From an uncultured Bacteroidota bacterium (GTDB lineage Bacteria > Bacteroidota > Bacteroidia > NS11-12g > UBA9320): a stretch of 64,000 bases of DNA. Below, one piece after another: positions 1-8,853 of this stretch. Position numbers and translations under genes: made by a program. The notes under the pieces were generated by a model. It did no database searches, was not told where the DNA came from, and saw only the letters and a list, made by a program, of their open reading frames with translations. The first letter of the stretch is position 1; each line of letters begins with the position of its first letter. The stretch spans positions 425,154-489,153 of the forward strand of contig CAKZLB010000013.1 in the NCBI GenBank assembly GCA_937124965.1, read 5' to 3'.

Positions 1-2
1 AT

Positions 3-92
3 CAAAACTACAGTACACTAATCCTGATTAAAATGGGAACTGTACCACCTCCGTTTTTGGATTTACCAACGGGAGGATTTAGGCACCATTGA
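3..92 (+). CDS. C-terminal end of an unidentified protein (partial)
   Basis: An open frame enters from the left edge and stops with TGA at 90-92, eight bases short of the convergent murI stop. The last residues visible are a hydrophilic tail with PPPFLDLPTGG. Only 29 codons are present, so no family can be named. It is called because the frame is open to the window edge and fits tightly against the convergent gene; it could be a chance open frame. Confidence 0.4.
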   Translation, partial: QNYSTLILIKMGTVPPPFLDLPTGGFRHH

Positions 93-99
93 TTATTCG

Positions 100-882
100 T
101 TATAGTTCAAAAAGGTCGCTTTTCCTTAAATGAATTGAGTGACCAAAAAACAATTGAGCCGTTTTTTCAAATGAGTTTGTTAAGTCCGAGACGTAGAAAC
201 AATCCTCAGAATCTCGCACTGTATTCCTTTCTGAAACACAATTCACGACGTGTTGTGCCACCAGTTTCGGTGCATCAAATAGCTGAACTTTTCCATCAAA
301 AAAACGATTAATCTCAGTTTTGATTAAGGGATAATGTGTACATCCTAAAATCAATGCATCGACTTTAGGAAGTTTTTGTAAGTATTCGTGAATAACCTGT
401 TCCGTTATAGCATTATGAACAAACCCTTCTTCAATCATTGGTGCTAGCAATGGAGTTGCAAGTTCATAAATATTTAAATCAGATCGTTTTTCCTGCAACA
501 AGTTGCTATACACTTTACTGTGTATTGTTCGTTTCGTACCAATTATTCCTACAGACTTAATGCCCATGTTCATCGCAACTTTGTCAACAACTGGATTGAT
601 CACGTTGGTAATTGATGAGAACTCAGGCATTGAATTAACCGAAGATAAAACCGAGGAAGCGCTGTTGCATGCAACAACCAAATGCCGACATCTCATTTCA
701 TACAAAAAGGCCGAAATGGCCTTTATGTACTTTTGAATATTTTTAGAAGACTTGTCTCCATATGGTAAATGAAGTGTGTCTCCAAAGTATATAATTCTGT
801 GATTAGGTAAAGCTTGTTGAATTGCCGAAGCAACTGTAAGTCCACCGATTCCAGAGTCAAAAACTCCTATGGCTTCCGCCAT
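100..882 (-). CDS. murI: Glutamate racemase
   Basis: Interconverts L- and D-glutamate in the cytoplasm to supply D-Glu for peptidoglycan. The protein has 260 residues, normal for the family. The N-terminal DSGIGG motif is at 9-14, the first catalytic cysteine is in ACNSAS (C72) and the second in LGCTHYP (C181), so both acid/base thiols of this PLP-independent racemase are present. It is the last gene of a minus-strand run after two Skp-like chaperone genes, with only 2 bases between it and the preceding gene. That order (ompH, ompH, murI) is common in Bacteroidota, so co-transcription is likely. Confidence 0.96.
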   Translation of the reverse strand: MAEAIGVFDSGIGGLTVASAIQQALPNHRIIYFGDTLHLPYGDKSSKNIQKYIKAISAFLYEMRCRHLVVACNSASSVLSSVNSMPEFSSITNVINPVVDKVAMNMGIKSVGIIGTKRTIHSKVYSNLLQEKRSDLNIYELATPLLAPMIEEGFVHNAITEQVIHEYLQKLPKVDALILGCTHYPLIKTEINRFFDGKVQLFDAPKLVAQHVVNCVSERNTVRDSEDCFYVSDLTNSFEKTAQLFFGHSIHLRKSDLFEL

Positions 883-884
883 AA

Positions 885-1409
885 TTATAACTTAGCTGTT
901 TTAAGTTTTTCTTTTACCGCTGCCATCAAATCATATGCTGGATCACCGTAAATCATTCCACCACCTTCACTGCTGTCAATAACATAGTTATATCCTTGAG
1001 CAACCGCTACTTCTTGAATAAGTTTTTTTAAGTTCTCGTACAATGGCTCGTAAAGTTCCGCTTGTTTCTGAGCGATAATTTGCTGTGCTTCTTGCTGCAC
1101 ACTTTGATATCTAGTTGCTAATTGTTCATAGTCTTTCTGGCGTATTTCTAGAATTGATGGATCTGTAGTTGGGTTTACTTTCCAGAACTCTTGCTTTGAT
1201 GCCAATTCTTTGTTAATCGCTTCTAACATTGACTTGTACTCATTCTGCACTGCTTCAAGTTTGATATTGATGGTGTCGACTTGTGGCAATCCTTCCAGTA
1301 ACTCATTCGAGTTAATGTGAGCAATTTTAACAGATTTAGTTTGAGCGTTTGCGCTCGTCCCTACTACCAGAATAGTTACAAGTGCAACTAATAATTTTGT
1401 GATTTTCAT
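885..1409 (-). CDS. skp: OmpH/Skp-family periplasmic chaperone
   Basis: A 174-residue protein with a clear signal peptide ending at about residue 22 (SANAQ), followed by a charged, Gln/Glu/Lys-rich helical stretch (about residues 50-140) typical of Skp tentacles. The family holds unfolded outer membrane proteins in the periplasm and delivers them to BAM. The C-terminal AYDLMAAVKEKL is usual for Bacteroidota OmpH proteins. It sits between a second paralogue and murI and is probably in the same transcript. The symbol is given by family, not by proven orthology. Confidence 0.9.
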   Translation of the reverse strand: MKITKLLVALVTILVVGTSANAQTKSVKIAHINSNELLEGLPQVDTINIKLEAVQNEYKSMLEAINKELASKQEFWKVNPTTDPSILEIRQKDYEQLATRYQSVQQEAQQIIAQKQAELYEPLYENLKKLIQEVAVAQGYNYVIDSSEGGGMIYGDPAYDLMAAVKEKLKTAKL

Positions 1410-1445
1410 TATAAATATTTAACTGTTACGTTTTTGTTAATGCAA

Positions 1446-2051
1446 TTAGTCTTGTGGAGGTAAATCGTCACCAGGTGGGTTCCCGTCGTCATTTTGATCC
1501 TTTTCGTCGAGTGGTGTTATTCCTAACTCTTCCAACACCTCCCCGCTTTTATCAAAACGAGCATTTGAAAACAACATTATCATATCTCCACCTTTGTCAA
1601 AAATAAAGTCAAGATCCTCTCTTTTTGCTATGGTTTGAATCGCATCGAAAACACGATCTTGAATTGGCTTGATTAATTGTTCCCGCTTCTTAAACAGCTC
1701 ACCTTCGTAACCAAATTTTTCCTGTTGAAACTTTTTGGCTTCTTTTTCTTTTGCAATTATCTCTTCTTGACGTTGTTTCTTTTGCTCGCTGTTTAACAAA
1801 ACTTCTTCTGCTTTGTAATTCTTATACATCTTATCGATTTCAGCATATTTAGCATCTACTTCTTTTTGCCAAATCTCAGAAACTTCGTCTAATTTCTTTT
1901 GGGCCGATTTATAGTCCGGCAATTGTGATAAAATATACTCCGTATCTACGTAGGCAAATTTTTGAGCGAAAGTCGTCCCAACTGTTGTGAACAATAATGC
2001 ACAAACTAGGGTAAGTCGAGTAATCACTGCTGCGTTAATTTTTGTCTTCAT
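1446..2051 (-). CDS. OmpH/Skp-family periplasmic chaperone, second copy
   Basis: A paralogue of the next gene with the same plan: signal peptide (MKTKINAAV to TTFAQ), a KFAYVDTEYIL strand, a long charged coiled-coil region and a short acidic/proline-rich tail (DDGNPPGDDLPPQD) that the neighbour lacks. The frame is open 27 codons further upstream, but the ATG at 2051 is chosen because it starts a normal signal peptide and has a purine-rich AAGGAAA-type ribosome site just upstream. Function is inferred from family: chaperoning outer membrane proteins. The two copies probably form one operon with murI. Confidence 0.88.
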   Translation of the reverse strand: MKTKINAAVITRLTLVCALLFTTVGTTFAQKFAYVDTEYILSQLPDYKSAQKKLDEVSEIWQKEVDAKYAEIDKMYKNYKAEEVLLNSEQKKQRQEEIIAKEKEAKKFQQEKFGYEGELFKKREQLIKPIQDRVFDAIQTIAKREDLDFIFDKGGDMIMLFSNARFDKSGEVLEELGITPLDEKDQNDDGNPPGDDLPPQD

Positions 2052-2195
2052 GTTTTTCCTTTTTCCAACTAATTCAATTGTTGTTCCAATTTGTAATATG
2101 CTCAACGAAATACTTAAAGGAGCCGCAAACATAACACAAATTTAAATGTAGGTTCAGTGCTTTTTGACCAACGGTCCTGTATACTTTACTACCCA

Positions 2196-2744
2196 CTATT
2201 CTTGTATTAATGATACGTCTGTAGCCTCAATAATGTTACTTTCATTAAAATTTCGATCAATTATTTTTAGGTCAAACTCAACGGTATCGGCGTGTATTTC
2301 GTTGGGGTCTACTCCGAATGATACTGTCATAGACCCACTAATTTCTTTATTCTTTCCAGTTGGAGTTAGGTTCGGTATTCTTTGGTTAAAGTTCACAGGA
2401 ATATTCGTATTCTTTAACGTTAACGGTACATAAGCCCCATTGCGTTTCTCTCGAAAATTAATAATAAGATTATTGAAACCTTTAAACTCATTGGTTGTAT
2501 CTCCATCGCGCAATCCTAAATCTCCATCTTTGTCTTCATACCAAAATCGAATTAATAGAAGCGAATCTGTCCCACTCATTTTTTTCACTACTTCGACTTC
2601 TTCTAGTCCAATTGACGGTGAGTAATTTGTGGCTATATCATCACTGCAAGCGATAAAAAATATCACGAAGACAACACCAACTATTAATTTAGTTGAATGC
2701 CTAATTTTGTCCGCTATGCAATTACCGTTTTCGTATGATGACAT
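2196..2744 (-). CDS. Secreted lipoprotein of unknown function
   Basis: The protein carries a hydrophobic segment ending in a lipobox (FFIAC) followed by SDD, as in exported lipoproteins, then a globular region of about 150 residues with WYEDKDGDLG and EFDLKIIDRNFNESN, which look like beta-rich extracellular domains of Bacteroidota lipoproteins. I do not recognise the family. The start is uncertain: the ATG at 2744 leaves a long pre-signal stretch and overlaps the divergent LuxE-like gene by 29 bases. A non-ATG start nearer the hydrophobic segment (around the ATT at codon IRHST) is possible. Confidence 0.75.
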   Translation of the reverse strand: MSSYENGNCIADKIRHSTKLIVGVVFVIFFIACSDDIATNYSPSIGLEEVEVVKKMSGTDSLLLIRFWYEDKDGDLGLRDGDTTNEFKGFNNLIINFREKRNGAYVPLTLKNTNIPVNFNQRIPNLTPTGKNKEISGSMTVSFGVDPNEIHADTVEFDLKIIDRNFNESNIIEATDVSLIQE

Positions 2745-3702
2745 ATTAAATGTTAACGAGCACAATTTTAACGAAATTGCGTTAGAAATATTTCGCTTTC
2801 AAGCAAATAACAACCAGTGCTACGCTGATTATTTGAAATATATAAATGTAAGCCCTATTTCTGTAACCAACTGCGAAGACATTCCTTACTTACCAATATC
2901 TTTCTTTAAAACGCACACAGTACTTTCGAAAGCTTCTTCGAAAGACAAACTTCACTATTTTGAAAGCAGCTCGACCACTGGAATGGGAACTAGCAAGCAC
3001 TTTTACGAGGATATTCGTTGGTATGTTAAAGCGTTTAATAAAGCGTTTCAGCAGTTTTACGGAGATATTTCGTCCTCACATGTGATTGCTTTACTGCCTA
3101 ATTATATGACCAACAAGCATTCATCTTTATTATATATGGTTGATGATCTTATAAAGCAGAGTGCAACAAAATCCACTGGATATTATTTAGACAATCACGA
3201 TGATCTTATCGACCAATTAAAACGCAATGAGGAAAATGGCATTCCTACTATTTTGTTTGGTGTAAGTTATGCGCTATTGGATGCTCACACAGACATTACC
3301 TTTAACCACCTAACCATCATAGAAACTGGAGGAATGAAAGGTAGACGAAAGGAAATAACACGAAACGAGCTTCACGATGTAATTAAGCGAAACTTTAAGG
3401 GAGCCAAAATCCATTCAGAATATGGTATGACGGAGCTATTTTCTCAAGCTTACCTGCAAGCTGACACCCTTTTTAAAACCCCGAACTGGATGAAAGTCTC
3501 GATCCGACAGCTAGATGACCCATTTTCAGGAGAGATTTATAATAAAAACGGACTAATCCATGTTGCCGACTTAGCCAATATCGAATCATGTTCATTTATT
3601 GCAACATCGGATATTGGTAAAATGTATAAAGATGGTAGATTTGAGGTGTTAGGTAGATTTGACCACAGTGAACAGCGTGGTTGTAACTTATTAATCACTT
3701 AA
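2716..3702 (+). CDS. LuxE-like acyl-protein synthetase / acyltransferase
   Basis: About 328 residues with the features of the LuxE acyl-protein synthetase family: an AMP-binding loop (ESSSTTGMGTSKH), an ETGGMKGRR loop, an HSEYGMTELFSQ motif as in adenylate-forming enzymes, and a C-terminal GRFDHSEQRGCNLLIT where the cysteine lies six residues from the end, like the terminal acyl-accepting Cys of LuxE. The family activates fatty acids with ATP. No luxC/luxD-type reductase or transferase lies nearby, so the role is not bioluminescence and is unknown. The ATG at 2716 is chosen over an upstream in-frame ATG because the first 29 codons of the longer frame look like non-family sequence. Confidence 0.82.
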   Translation: MQLPFSYDDILNVNEHNFNEIALEIFRFQANNNQCYADYLKYINVSPISVTNCEDIPYLPISFFKTHTVLSKASSKDKLHYFESSSTTGMGTSKHFYEDIRWYVKAFNKAFQQFYGDISSSHVIALLPNYMTNKHSSLLYMVDDLIKQSATKSTGYYLDNHDDLIDQLKRNEENGIPTILFGVSYALLDAHTDITFNHLTIIETGGMKGRRKEITRNELHDVIKRNFKGAKIHSEYGMTELFSQAYLQADTLFKTPNWMKVSIRQLDDPFSGEIYNKNGLIHVADLANIESCSFIATSDIGKMYKDGRFEVLGRFDHSEQRGCNLLIT

Positions 3703-3712
3703 TATCGAACAC

Positions 3713-4525
3713 ATGAGACTTATTATTTCCATACTGGCTTCATCTTTATTCAGTTTATCTGTATTTAGTCAAGTTCCCTCAAATTTAAAAAATCCTGTAG
3801 ACGCGAGACTGCTGTTAATGCAAAAAGGTTATTCTGCTCCTGAAGTAACAGTCAGCAAGCAGCAACTCCGTTTTTTAGGAGAAAACTCTCATTCAATTGG
3901 AGTTGGCGCTGGGGTTGATTTTTGGTTAAGTCCGTATAGCTCAAAAAATATTCATTGGGTCATACAATCCACATTGTACTTACAATCTGTTCCAATTCGA
4001 TATAATGGAATACTTCCGGCCGAAGCTAATGGTTTTGATGCAGATGTTAACTTTAGGGTTCTGCGGTATTCATCAGGAATGGAAGCGAACTTAGGATTAG
4101 TGCGAAAAGCAGAAATAAATGACAAACTTACACTTCGGTTAGGTATTAGCATGGGGGTTCAGCAGTTTTTCATTAATCCTGAAATGTTTAATGTTTCATT
4201 AAATGTTCAACGAGACGGACAACGAGAAAATATTAATATAGTTGGAAATCAGTTTTTTTTTGGTGGATTTAGCGGACTCGAGCGAAGCAAACAAGAGTTA
4301 GTTCTTACCCCAATTTTCAACGTTGGAATTGAGTCTAAGCTGAAATCAAACCGACATATCATCATCGACTTTAGAGCATGCATGACGGAAGTAAATCATA
4401 TTGAAACCTATGATTTTCAGTTGGGTTCGCCGGGTAATTATATTTCTAAGAAGGCATTTATAGGAATTGACATTGGATACCTTTTATGGTTAAACAAAGG
4501 CTTATCTAGACCGAGTATCGAGTGA
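3713..4525 (+). CDS. Secreted, probable outer membrane beta-barrel protein
   Basis: A 270-residue protein with a signal peptide (LSVFSQ near residue 20) and alternating polar/aromatic strands, including a terminal FIGIDIGYLLWL strand, which suggests a small outer membrane barrel. No named family is recognised. It starts 10 bases after the LuxE-like gene and is probably co-transcribed with it. Its 3' end overlaps the convergent cytochrome c/monooxygenase gene by 24 bases. Confidence 0.8.
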   Translation: MRLIISILASSLFSLSVFSQVPSNLKNPVDARLLLMQKGYSAPEVTVSKQQLRFLGENSHSIGVGAGVDFWLSPYSSKNIHWVIQSTLYLQSVPIRYNGILPAEANGFDADVNFRVLRYSSGMEANLGLVRKAEINDKLTLRLGISMGVQQFFINPEMFNVSLNVQRDGQRENINIVGNQFFFGGFSGLERSKQELVLTPIFNVGIESKLKSNRHIIIDFRACMTEVNHIETYDFQLGSPGNYISKKAFIGIDIGYLLWLNKGLSRPSIE

Positions 4526-5944
4526 AACCTTCTCATCTCCTTCTTTATAATCTAAATACGTAATAATAAACTGAAACATTTCGTCAGTGGTGCGCATGCC
4601 TGCTCCTTCTCGATCATAGCGTTCTGAAACCACCTGAGGTGGATTATATGGATTGTGTTTGTTGTTAGAAGTGTTATCAAAAGTAGCTTCAACCACAATC
4701 GTTGTTCCCTGATCTAATTTCAACATTGTTGGGTACGTGTAGAAGTATTGCCAACGAAAATCCCATCTATTTATACGGATAATGGGGATGGTATCATTCT
4801 TTTCAGTTACCGCATAAGCCTTAACGCTTTTACCCAACAAGTGCATATGTGGATTTACGGTTAATACAGAAATGGCTTGCGGCAATCGAAACTTTGTTGT
4901 GAAAGTCATGATTGTATCTGGCGGAATAACTAATTGAGGAATAATCGAACTAATTCCGTTTGTCCCTAACATCAATTCTTGAGTAAGTCGTTTAGGCGGA
5001 TTTTTACTATAAAAAACATTGTAATGTGAATGGTCCCATTGATTCTCAGGAATTGGTGCATAGTGAAGATCCCGAGCAAGAAACGTCGCTTTTTGACTCA
5101 CCTTAAACCCACCAACGCCTTCCGGGTACATCGTTCCAATAACACCTGGCAAATAATTTACCGCACTGTGGTATCGCGATGGTTCGCTCCCGTCGTCGTG
5201 CATTATTTTTAACGAGTCGTATTCTTGATTAAATTTATCCTTTGCAATTTCAACATCAACGATTCTAGAACCATCAAAAACGTTCAATTTCTTATCATAA
5301 TCATAGTTTAGTAGGTCGGCATTTAAATGGTGTACGAGTTGATTTTTACCTGGAACAAATTCTATAGCTCTAATGAATGTATCACGTGGTATTTCAAAAG
5401 GCGTCTTAATCACTCTAAACTTGTCGCGATTATCGCCCTTTACAAGAAATGAGTCTAGGTAAATGGTTAAGTCAGGTGTCCCTAAATTCGACACATCACT
5501 ATATTTTTTTGCTTTAGGTAAATCGCTACTATCCCCAAACTTTGCTCCCTGATCTATCCATGCGAAAATTGTTTTTTTCTGGACATCTGACAGCACGTTT
5601 TCATCAAGGAAGTGGCTATATGAAGGATCTGCTGGCCAAGGTGGCATAATCCCTTTTTCAATCACCTTACGTATGGTTGTCTTTTTCCTGTAAACAGTTT
5701 TATAATCAGTTAAAGGAAACGGTGCTGCCCCATTTTCTCTATGACATTTAACACAATGGTTTTCAAAAATTACTGCTATGTGTTCGGCATAAAAAACCTT
5801 TTCAGGCACCTCAGTCAATTCCAACACCTCAGAATCATTTTTCAATATGAGCCTTTTAACAGGTCTATAAACAAGTAGTGTCAGTAAAAATGAAATAAAC
5901 AGAAATAGATAAATCCGTTTTTGACTGGTTTTTTTATTTGACAT
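4502..5944 (-). CDS. Membrane-anchored cytochrome c / PHM-like copper monooxygenase domain protein
   Basis: A 480-residue protein with an N-terminal membrane anchor (about 10-27), one haem-binding CVKCH site (C64, C67, H68) with GIMPPWPADP downstream, and then a two-part domain resembling copper type II ascorbate-dependent monooxygenases (PHM/DBH). Candidate copper ligands are in order: VHH (H205, H206), H294, HMH (H366, H368) and the Met of TTDEM (M456), matching the PHM pattern of three His in one lobe and HxH plus Met in the other. The substrate is unknown. In many other bacteria this module is fused to a redoxin domain; here a separate redoxin lipoprotein gene lies just upstream. A TAAGTTTG box ends 4 bases before the ATG. 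Confidence 0.82.
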   Translation of the reverse strand: MSNKKTSQKRIYLFLFISFLLTLLVYRPVKRLILKNDSEVLELTEVPEKVFYAEHIAVIFENHCVKCHRENGAAPFPLTDYKTVYRKKTTIRKVIEKGIMPPWPADPSYSHFLDENVLSDVQKKTIFAWIDQGAKFGDSSDLPKAKKYSDVSNLGTPDLTIYLDSFLVKGDNRDKFRVIKTPFEIPRDTFIRAIEFVPGKNQLVHHLNADLLNYDYDKKLNVFDGSRIVDVEIAKDKFNQEYDSLKIMHDDGSEPSRYHSAVNYLPGVIGTMYPEGVGGFKVSQKATFLARDLHYAPIPENQWDHSHYNVFYSKNPPKRLTQELMLGTNGISSIIPQLVIPPDTIMTFTTKFRLPQAISVLTVNPHMHLLGKSVKAYAVTEKNDTIPIIRINRWDFRWQYFYTYPTMLKLDQGTTIVVEATFDNTSNNKHNPYNPPQVVSERYDREGAGMRTTDEMFQFIITYLDYKEGDEKVSLDTRSR

Positions 5945-5948
5945 GATG

Positions 5949-5956
5949 CAAACTTA
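5949..5956 (-). promoter_or_regulatory. -7 promoter box directly before the start codon
   Basis: Read on the minus strand the sequence is TAAGTTTG-CATC-ATG. TAnnTTTG is the Bacteroidota -7 consensus. No good -33 TTG is seen at 19-21 bases, so the call rests on the -7 box and its position. If used, the transcript of the cytochrome/monooxygenase gene would be leaderless or nearly so. Confidence 0.5.
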
Positions 5957-5983
5957 AAACTTAGTTAAAAATAAAAATCTATT

Positions 5984-6013
5984 AACCTGAGTTCGATTCT
6001 ACTTTATCAGGTT
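5984..6013. repeat. Inverted repeat upstream of the monooxygenase gene
   Basis: AACCTGA at 5984-5990 and TCAGGTT at 6007-6013 form 7-bp perfect arms around a 16-base spacer in the 152-base gap between the redoxin gene and the cytochrome/monooxygenase gene. No T-run follows on either strand, so an operator is more likely than a terminator. Confidence 0.35.
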
Positions 6014-6096
6014 TAGAATTTCCTAAAAATAAATGGCACGGCGGTTTGGTGAAGATTTAGCAGGCTAAACCACAAAAAATAATCAAGCTCAAGTTA

Positions 6097-6642
6097 TTAA
6101 CGTTCAATAGCACAGCCAACGGGAGCAACAAACGGTTCTACCACCTTCTCATTACTCAGAAATTGCTTTATAGCCGATTCCAAATAAAAAGTTGTCGGAG
6201 CAACCTTTTTTTGTCCAAGATCAATCGCCCAATCATCCATTTTCCCTTGATAAATGGTTTGTAGGGTTGAGTCTAACACAATAAACTCTGGAGTAGTGGT
6301 AGCTCCCAAATGGTCGGTTAAGTCAAAGTGTTTGTCCACTATAATAGGAAAGCTACAATTGAACGAATCGACAAAATGTTCTACTTCCTTTTTTGAATAT
6401 AATGACCCAGGAAGCACACCATAGAACATAACGTCATCAGCGTATTTTTCTGAGAGTTTTGCAAATTCTGAAGTATATAGATGACACAACGGACAATCTG
6501 GAGTTAGAAACATTAAAACACTGTTATGACCACCAATGTCAACAGTTTTACCCGCAGTAGTTTCAAACTGAGTATTGAAAGCTGACTTGGAGCAAGAAGC
6601 CCCAAAAATCAAAACGACAAACAGTGCATTGACAAGCTTCAT
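6097..6642 (-). CDS. Redoxin (thioredoxin-fold) lipoprotein
   Basis: A 181-residue protein with a lipobox (FGASC, C17) and a thioredoxin/AhpC-TSA-type fold: MFLTPDCPLCHLY carries a CxxC pair (C50, C53), followed by a TTPEFIVLD cis-proline motif. The C-terminus GCAIER is like the linker that joins redoxin to cytochrome c/monooxygenase modules in fused homologues. It probably acts as a thiol-disulfide protein at the periplasmic face, partnering the downstream copper/haem protein. Its ATG overlaps the stop of the preceding gene by 4 bases, so translation is probably coupled. Confidence 0.85.
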   Translation of the reverse strand: MKLVNALFVVLIFGASCSKSAFNTQFETTAGKTVDIGGHNSVLMFLTPDCPLCHLYTSEFAKLSEKYADDVMFYGVLPGSLYSKKEVEHFVDSFNCSFPIIVDKHFDLTDHLGATTTPEFIVLDSTLQTIYQGKMDDWAIDLGQKKVAPTTFYLESAIKQFLSNEKVVEPFVAPVGCAIER

Positions 6643-7157
6643 TGATTAAAATCCTGCACGTTAGCAATCAGTTTTTCAAAAAGCTTATTTAGTTTTTTTG
6701 TATTCGTTTTAGAATTTAATGGAATCTGAAACGAAGTGAAATACAAATTGTAGGTAATTAAGCCTTCATTTGAATGCTCCTTAACCAGTATTCCTTTTTC
6801 TCCTTTACAAGCAAGTTCTAGAAATTCTTCCCCAGTAGCGGCTTTACTGAAAATAACTGACGACCCCAATTCAAGAACAGGTATTTGAAAATGGAGTGTA
6901 CTATTATTTGTTGTAGTAAGGATGTAATGAAATGTGTTGGAAGGTTGGTTAAAAAAACATGCCGATTGCGTTAATGTATACGAGTTTGTATTTTGAAGCG
7001 TATAGCGCAACGAGTCGTTTTCAAACAACAAGGTCGATTCAATTTTAGCTAAGAGTTTTGCTGAGTTTTTGAATTCGTAAAAACTCGGATTTGGGCTTGT
7101 CGCGCGACTAAAAACTGCAGAAACAAGTAATAATGTAATTAATAGTGTTCGAATCAT
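6639..7157 (-). CDS. Secreted protein of unknown function
   Basis: A 172-residue protein with a signal peptide (MIRTLLITLLLVSAVFSRA). The mature part is Thr/Asn-rich and beta-like with no recognised motif; two cysteines (SACFF, ELACK) are present. It lies 3 bases after lptB and overlaps the redoxin gene by 4 bases, so it belongs to the same transcript. Its conserved tight position suggests a role with the redoxin, which is inference only. Confidence 0.75.
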   Translation of the reverse strand: MIRTLLITLLLVSAVFSRATSPNPSFYEFKNSAKLLAKIESTLLFENDSLRYTLQNTNSYTLTQSACFFNQPSNTFHYILTTTNNSTLHFQIPVLELGSSVIFSKAATGEEFLELACKGEKGILVKEHSNEGLITYNLYFTSFQIPLNSKTNTKKLNKLFEKLIANVQDFNQ

Positions 7158-7160
7158 AAT

Positions 7161-7883
7161 TTACCTCAATTCAAAGTTTTTACCTAAATAAACAGAACGT
7201 ACCCGTTCATCATCCGCTAGTTCTTGAGCTGTACCAGCCATTAATATTTCGCCTTCAAACAGTAAATATGCTCGATCGGTGATGTTTAATGTCTCATGCA
7301 CATTGTGATCGGTAATTAAAACTCCGATATTTCGATCAATCAACTTTTTAATAATTTCTTGTATGTCTTCTACGGCGATTGGATCAACACCGGCGAATGG
7401 TTCATCCAGCAGAATAAAATGAGGGTTTACCGCCAACGCTCTAGCAATTTCTGTTCGTCTTCGCTCACCACCGGAAAGGACATTACCCATATTTTTTCGA
7501 ACCTTATGAAGGCTAAACTCATCAATTAAGGATTCCAGTTTGTCGCGTTGCTCAGCCTTAGGCATTTTTGTTAATTCCAGAACTGCTTTTATATTGTCCT
7601 CGACAGTTAGGTTTCTAAAAACCGATGCTTCTTGTGGTAAATATCCAACTCCTTGCCGTGCTCTTTGATACATTGGCTGTTTTGTAATCTCTTTACCATC
7701 CAAATAAACAGATCCTTCGTCGGGCTTTATCAAACCAACAACCATATAAAATGTTGTTGTTTTCCCTGCGCCATTTGGCCCTAATAGCCCAACAATTTCC
7801 CCTTGATTTACTTCAAGACTTACCTTGTTTACTACCTTTCTTCTCTTGTATTGTTTAACAAGACTATCTGCTCTTAAAATCAT
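7161..7883 (-). CDS. lptB: LPS export ABC transporter ATPase LptB
   Basis: ATPase of the LptB2FG machine that extracts LPS from the inner membrane and pushes it along the Lpt bridge. The 240-residue protein has Walker A GPNGAGKT (35-42), a [19 protein letters not shown]-loop region, the LSGGERRR signature (LptB typically has this ERRR form), Walker [15 protein letters not shown], and the [10 protein letters not shown] switch. Length and motifs match LptB rather than other branched ABC ATPases. It is the first gene of a minus-strand group followed by a secreted protein and a redoxin lipoprotein. Confidence 0.95.
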   Translation of the reverse strand: MILRADSLVKQYKRRKVVNKVSLEVNQGEIVGLLGPNGAGKTTTFYMVVGLIKPDEGSVYLDGKEITKQPMYQRARQGVGYLPQEASVFRNLTVEDNIKAVLELTKMPKAEQRDKLESLIDEFSLHKVRKNMGNVLSGGERRRTEIARALAVNPHFILLDEPFAGVDPIAVEDIQEIIKKLIDRNIGVLITDHNVHETLNITDRAYLLFEGEILMAGTAQELADDERVRSVYLGKNFELR

Positions 7884-8019
7884 TGGCTTGTGTTAAAGTA
7901 ACATAGACTTCATATCTACCTAGATGACAAAAATAATTCTCTGGTTGCTTACATGATGCATAGTTTGACCAATTACATCTTTATTCATACCAAATTTTCA
8001 TATCAACCGTTTGATAGTA

Positions 8020-8027
8020 TATATTTG
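8020..8027 (+). promoter_or_regulatory. -7 box upstream of the barrel protein gene
   Basis: TATATTTG matches TAnnTTTG and lies 26 bases before the ATG at 8054. No -33 TTG is found at the usual distance. Confidence 0.4.
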
Positions 8028-8053
8028 CAAACGTTCGATAGATATATAGAATT

Positions 8054-8803
8054 ATGAACAGATTAAATAAATTTTTAGTTTTCGTATGCGTTGCTGTTTT
8101 TAGCGCAGGTTCCGCAAGTGCTCAGTTTTATCTAGGTCCACGAGTTGGTTTAAACATGTCAAACATGTCTTACAACACTGCTGGAGCTGAGAACTTATCG
8201 ATTATGGGGTTTCATGGAGGTGCAACGTTGAGATACCAGTTTCTACAGCGTCTTTCTGTTCAGATGGACGGAATGGTAAGCACCATGGGTAACAGACAAA
8301 AAGTTACTATGGCGCCAGATGAATTCACAACAATTGTAACGGAAACTAAAACAAACACTATGTTTTTACATGTTCCGATTTATGTAAACTTTGAGAAAGC
8401 AATTATGCCAGATAACTTGGTGCCATATCGAGTTAAAAGGTCTTCTTCCTCTTTTCATTTATATGGTGGCGGATTTTTCGGGATGGCTTTAAGCGCAAAT
8501 CAGGAAATTCAAATTAAAACAACAACTCCAGATGGAACAACTGCAACTCCAGCAGTGAGTGGCGAAATAGATCCAAAAACGTACAACCCAATTGATTTTG
8601 GGATAATGGCAGGTTTAGGCATGTCATTTAAAATGAACGAAGACGATAGCAAACGCCTTGGTTTAGACGCACGATACTTGATGGGATTTTCAAATTTCAC
8701 AAAGGTTAAAGGAGCAACTGCCACTAACAGCGCAATTCAAATTTCTGTGATGTTTACTCAAAAACTTACAAAGAGACGTTACACTACTCGTCACAGAAGA
8801 TAG
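8054..8803 (+). CDS. Outer membrane beta-barrel protein
   Basis: A 249-residue protein with a signal peptide cleaved after SASAQ and an immediate FYLGPRVGLNMSN strand, typical of the porin-like outer-membrane beta-barrel domain (OMP_b-brl family) common in Bacteroidota. Repeated amphipathic strands such as FHLYGGGFFGMALS and FGIMAGLGMSFKM support a barrel of about eight strands. Basic C-terminus (RRYTTRHRR) is unusual for a barrel end. It has its own upstream -7 box and a downstream terminator, so it is probably monocistronic. Role unknown. Confidence 0.85.
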   Translation: MNRLNKFLVFVCVAVFSAGSASAQFYLGPRVGLNMSNMSYNTAGAENLSIMGFHGGATLRYQFLQRLSVQMDGMVSTMGNRQKVTMAPDEFTTIVTETKTNTMFLHVPIYVNFEKAIMPDNLVPYRVKRSSSSFHLYGGGFFGMALSANQEIQIKTTTPDGTTATPAVSGEIDPKTYNPIDFGIMAGLGMSFKMNEDDSKRLGLDARYLMGFSNFTKVKGATATNSAIQISVMFTQKLTKRRYTTRHRR

Positions 8804-8825
8804 GTTTTAATTAAAAGATTTTTGC

Positions 8826-8853
8826 AAAGGGAAGTACAAACTTCCCTTTTTTT
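8826..8853 (+). terminator. Rho-independent terminator
   Basis: AAAGGGAAGT, a four-base loop and ACTTCCCTTT followed by seven T. It ends transcription of the barrel protein gene and abuts the recX stop at 8852. Confidence 0.9.
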
